Source of the DNA: Sphaerisporangium rhizosphaerae
GTDB lineage: Bacteria; Actinomycetota; Actinomycetes; Streptosporangiales; Streptosporangiaceae
NCBI RefSeq assembly: GCF_042665155.1
Contig: NZ_JBHTCG010000028.1
Location: forward strand, 1 to 64,000
Direction of reading: 5' to 3'
Length of the DNA stretch: 64,000 nt
The translations under genes and the position numbers were made by a program. Shown here one piece after another: positions 63,685-64,000 of the stretch; within the stretch, counting starts at the first letter, position 1, and each line of letters begins with the position of its first letter. Below the pieces are notes generated by a model. The model searched no databases and was not told the origin of the DNA. It saw nothing but the letters and a program-made list of their open reading frames with translations.

Positions 63685-64000
63685 AGCGCGCAGCGTTCGA
63701 AGACGTCCTGCCTCTGGCGCCGATGCAGGAAGGGCTGCTGTTCCACGCCCTGGCCGAAGAGGACGGCGTCGACACCTACACCGTCCGGATGGTGCTGGAG
63801 ATCGAGGGCCGCCTGGACCCCGGCGTCCTGCGCACGGCCGCCCGCGCGCTGCTGCGCCGCCACCCGAACCTGCGGGTGAGCTTCCGGCAGCGCAAGACCG
63901 GGCAGCCGATGCAGGTCGTGCACCGCGACGTGGAGCCGCCCTGGGAGCAGGCCGACCTGAGCGGCCTGCCTCCCGAGGAGCAGCAGGCCGAGCTGGCCCG
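63681..64000 (+). CDS. NRPS, start of a second subunit (condensation domain), partial
   Basis: GTG 63681 overlaps the stop of the first NRPS (GTGA). The visible 106 residues begin KRAAFEDVLPLAPMQEGLLF and continue VRMVLEIEGRLDPGVLRTAARALLRRHPNLRVSFRQRK, the N-terminal C1-C2 region of a condensation domain. Following an epimerase-ending subunit, this should be a DCL domain that accepts the D-configured residue. The gene runs off the right edge, so its modules and any thioesterase are not visible. Confidence 0.95.

Overview
The window is very GC-rich DNA from a filamentous actinomycete. The coding style supports this: GTG starts, four-base ATGA/GTGA gene overlaps, a SARP regulator, an orphan DUF397 protein and an ebo-type cluster. 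A genus cannot be named from the sequence alone; the Streptosporangiales/Thermomonosporaceae are a guess.

Region 1 (1-7246, +) is an ebo-type metabolite-trafficking operon: sugar-phosphate isomerases, an inositol-phosphate-synthase-like enzyme, UbiA-like EboC, EboA, a TatD hydrolase, EboE and an alkaline-phosphatase-fold protein. The start of eboA is preceded by a 44-bp tandem repeat that creates three overlapping 15-codon minicistrons. Region 2 (7270-13185) is housekeeping: PRC-barrel protein, tRNA-Lys(CTT), WYL regulator with a divergent VOC protein, a P-loop kinase-like protein, DUF397, threonine synthase and a secreted GH12 cellulase.

Region 3 (13419-19851) resembles a sulfur/S-alkyl-cysteine scavenging operon: flavin-dependent monooxygenases, a polar amino acid ABC transporter and an acetyltransferase. 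It is eroding. Two monooxygenase genes survive only as N-terminal stubs still translationally coupled to the next gene, and a divergent HxlR/epimerase pair has lost both 5' halves.

Region 4 (about 20276 to the window end) is a nonribosomal peptide gene cluster that continues past the right edge. Regulators are a TrmB/LuxR-type protein and a SARP. A leftward operon from 36100 holds an A-T-TauD hydroxylase fusion, a DrrAB-like exporter, a flavin-dependent tryptophan halogenase, a cation/proton antiporter and a flavin reductase. A second leftward pair encodes an SbnA-like beta-replacement enzyme and an MbtH protein; a type II thioesterase is divergent. A long rightward operon from 36224 starts with an argininosuccinate-lyase-like protein, a GHMP kinase and a second PLP beta-replacement enzyme. 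This set matches the known logic for 2,3-diaminobutyrate synthesis from threonine. It continues with an ATP-grasp ligase, a PaaK-like adenylase, a class IV aminotransferase, a prephenate-dehydratase/BacA-like protein, an ornithine-cyclodeaminase-like reductase, a PhzF-like protein, two small ferredoxin-fold proteins and a P450. It ends in a five-module NRPS (A-T, C-A-T, C-A-T, C-A-T, C-A-T-E) and the start of a second NRPS. The likely product is a peptide with an Asn-like residue, at least one D-configured diamino acid, a hydroxylated residue and probably halogenated tryptophan. I do not recognise the product.

A theme across the window is short tandem repetition at gene junctions, often duplicating stop/RBS/start units (3121, 24971, 27196, 31507, 32658), plus in-frame 12-bp repeats inside proteins.
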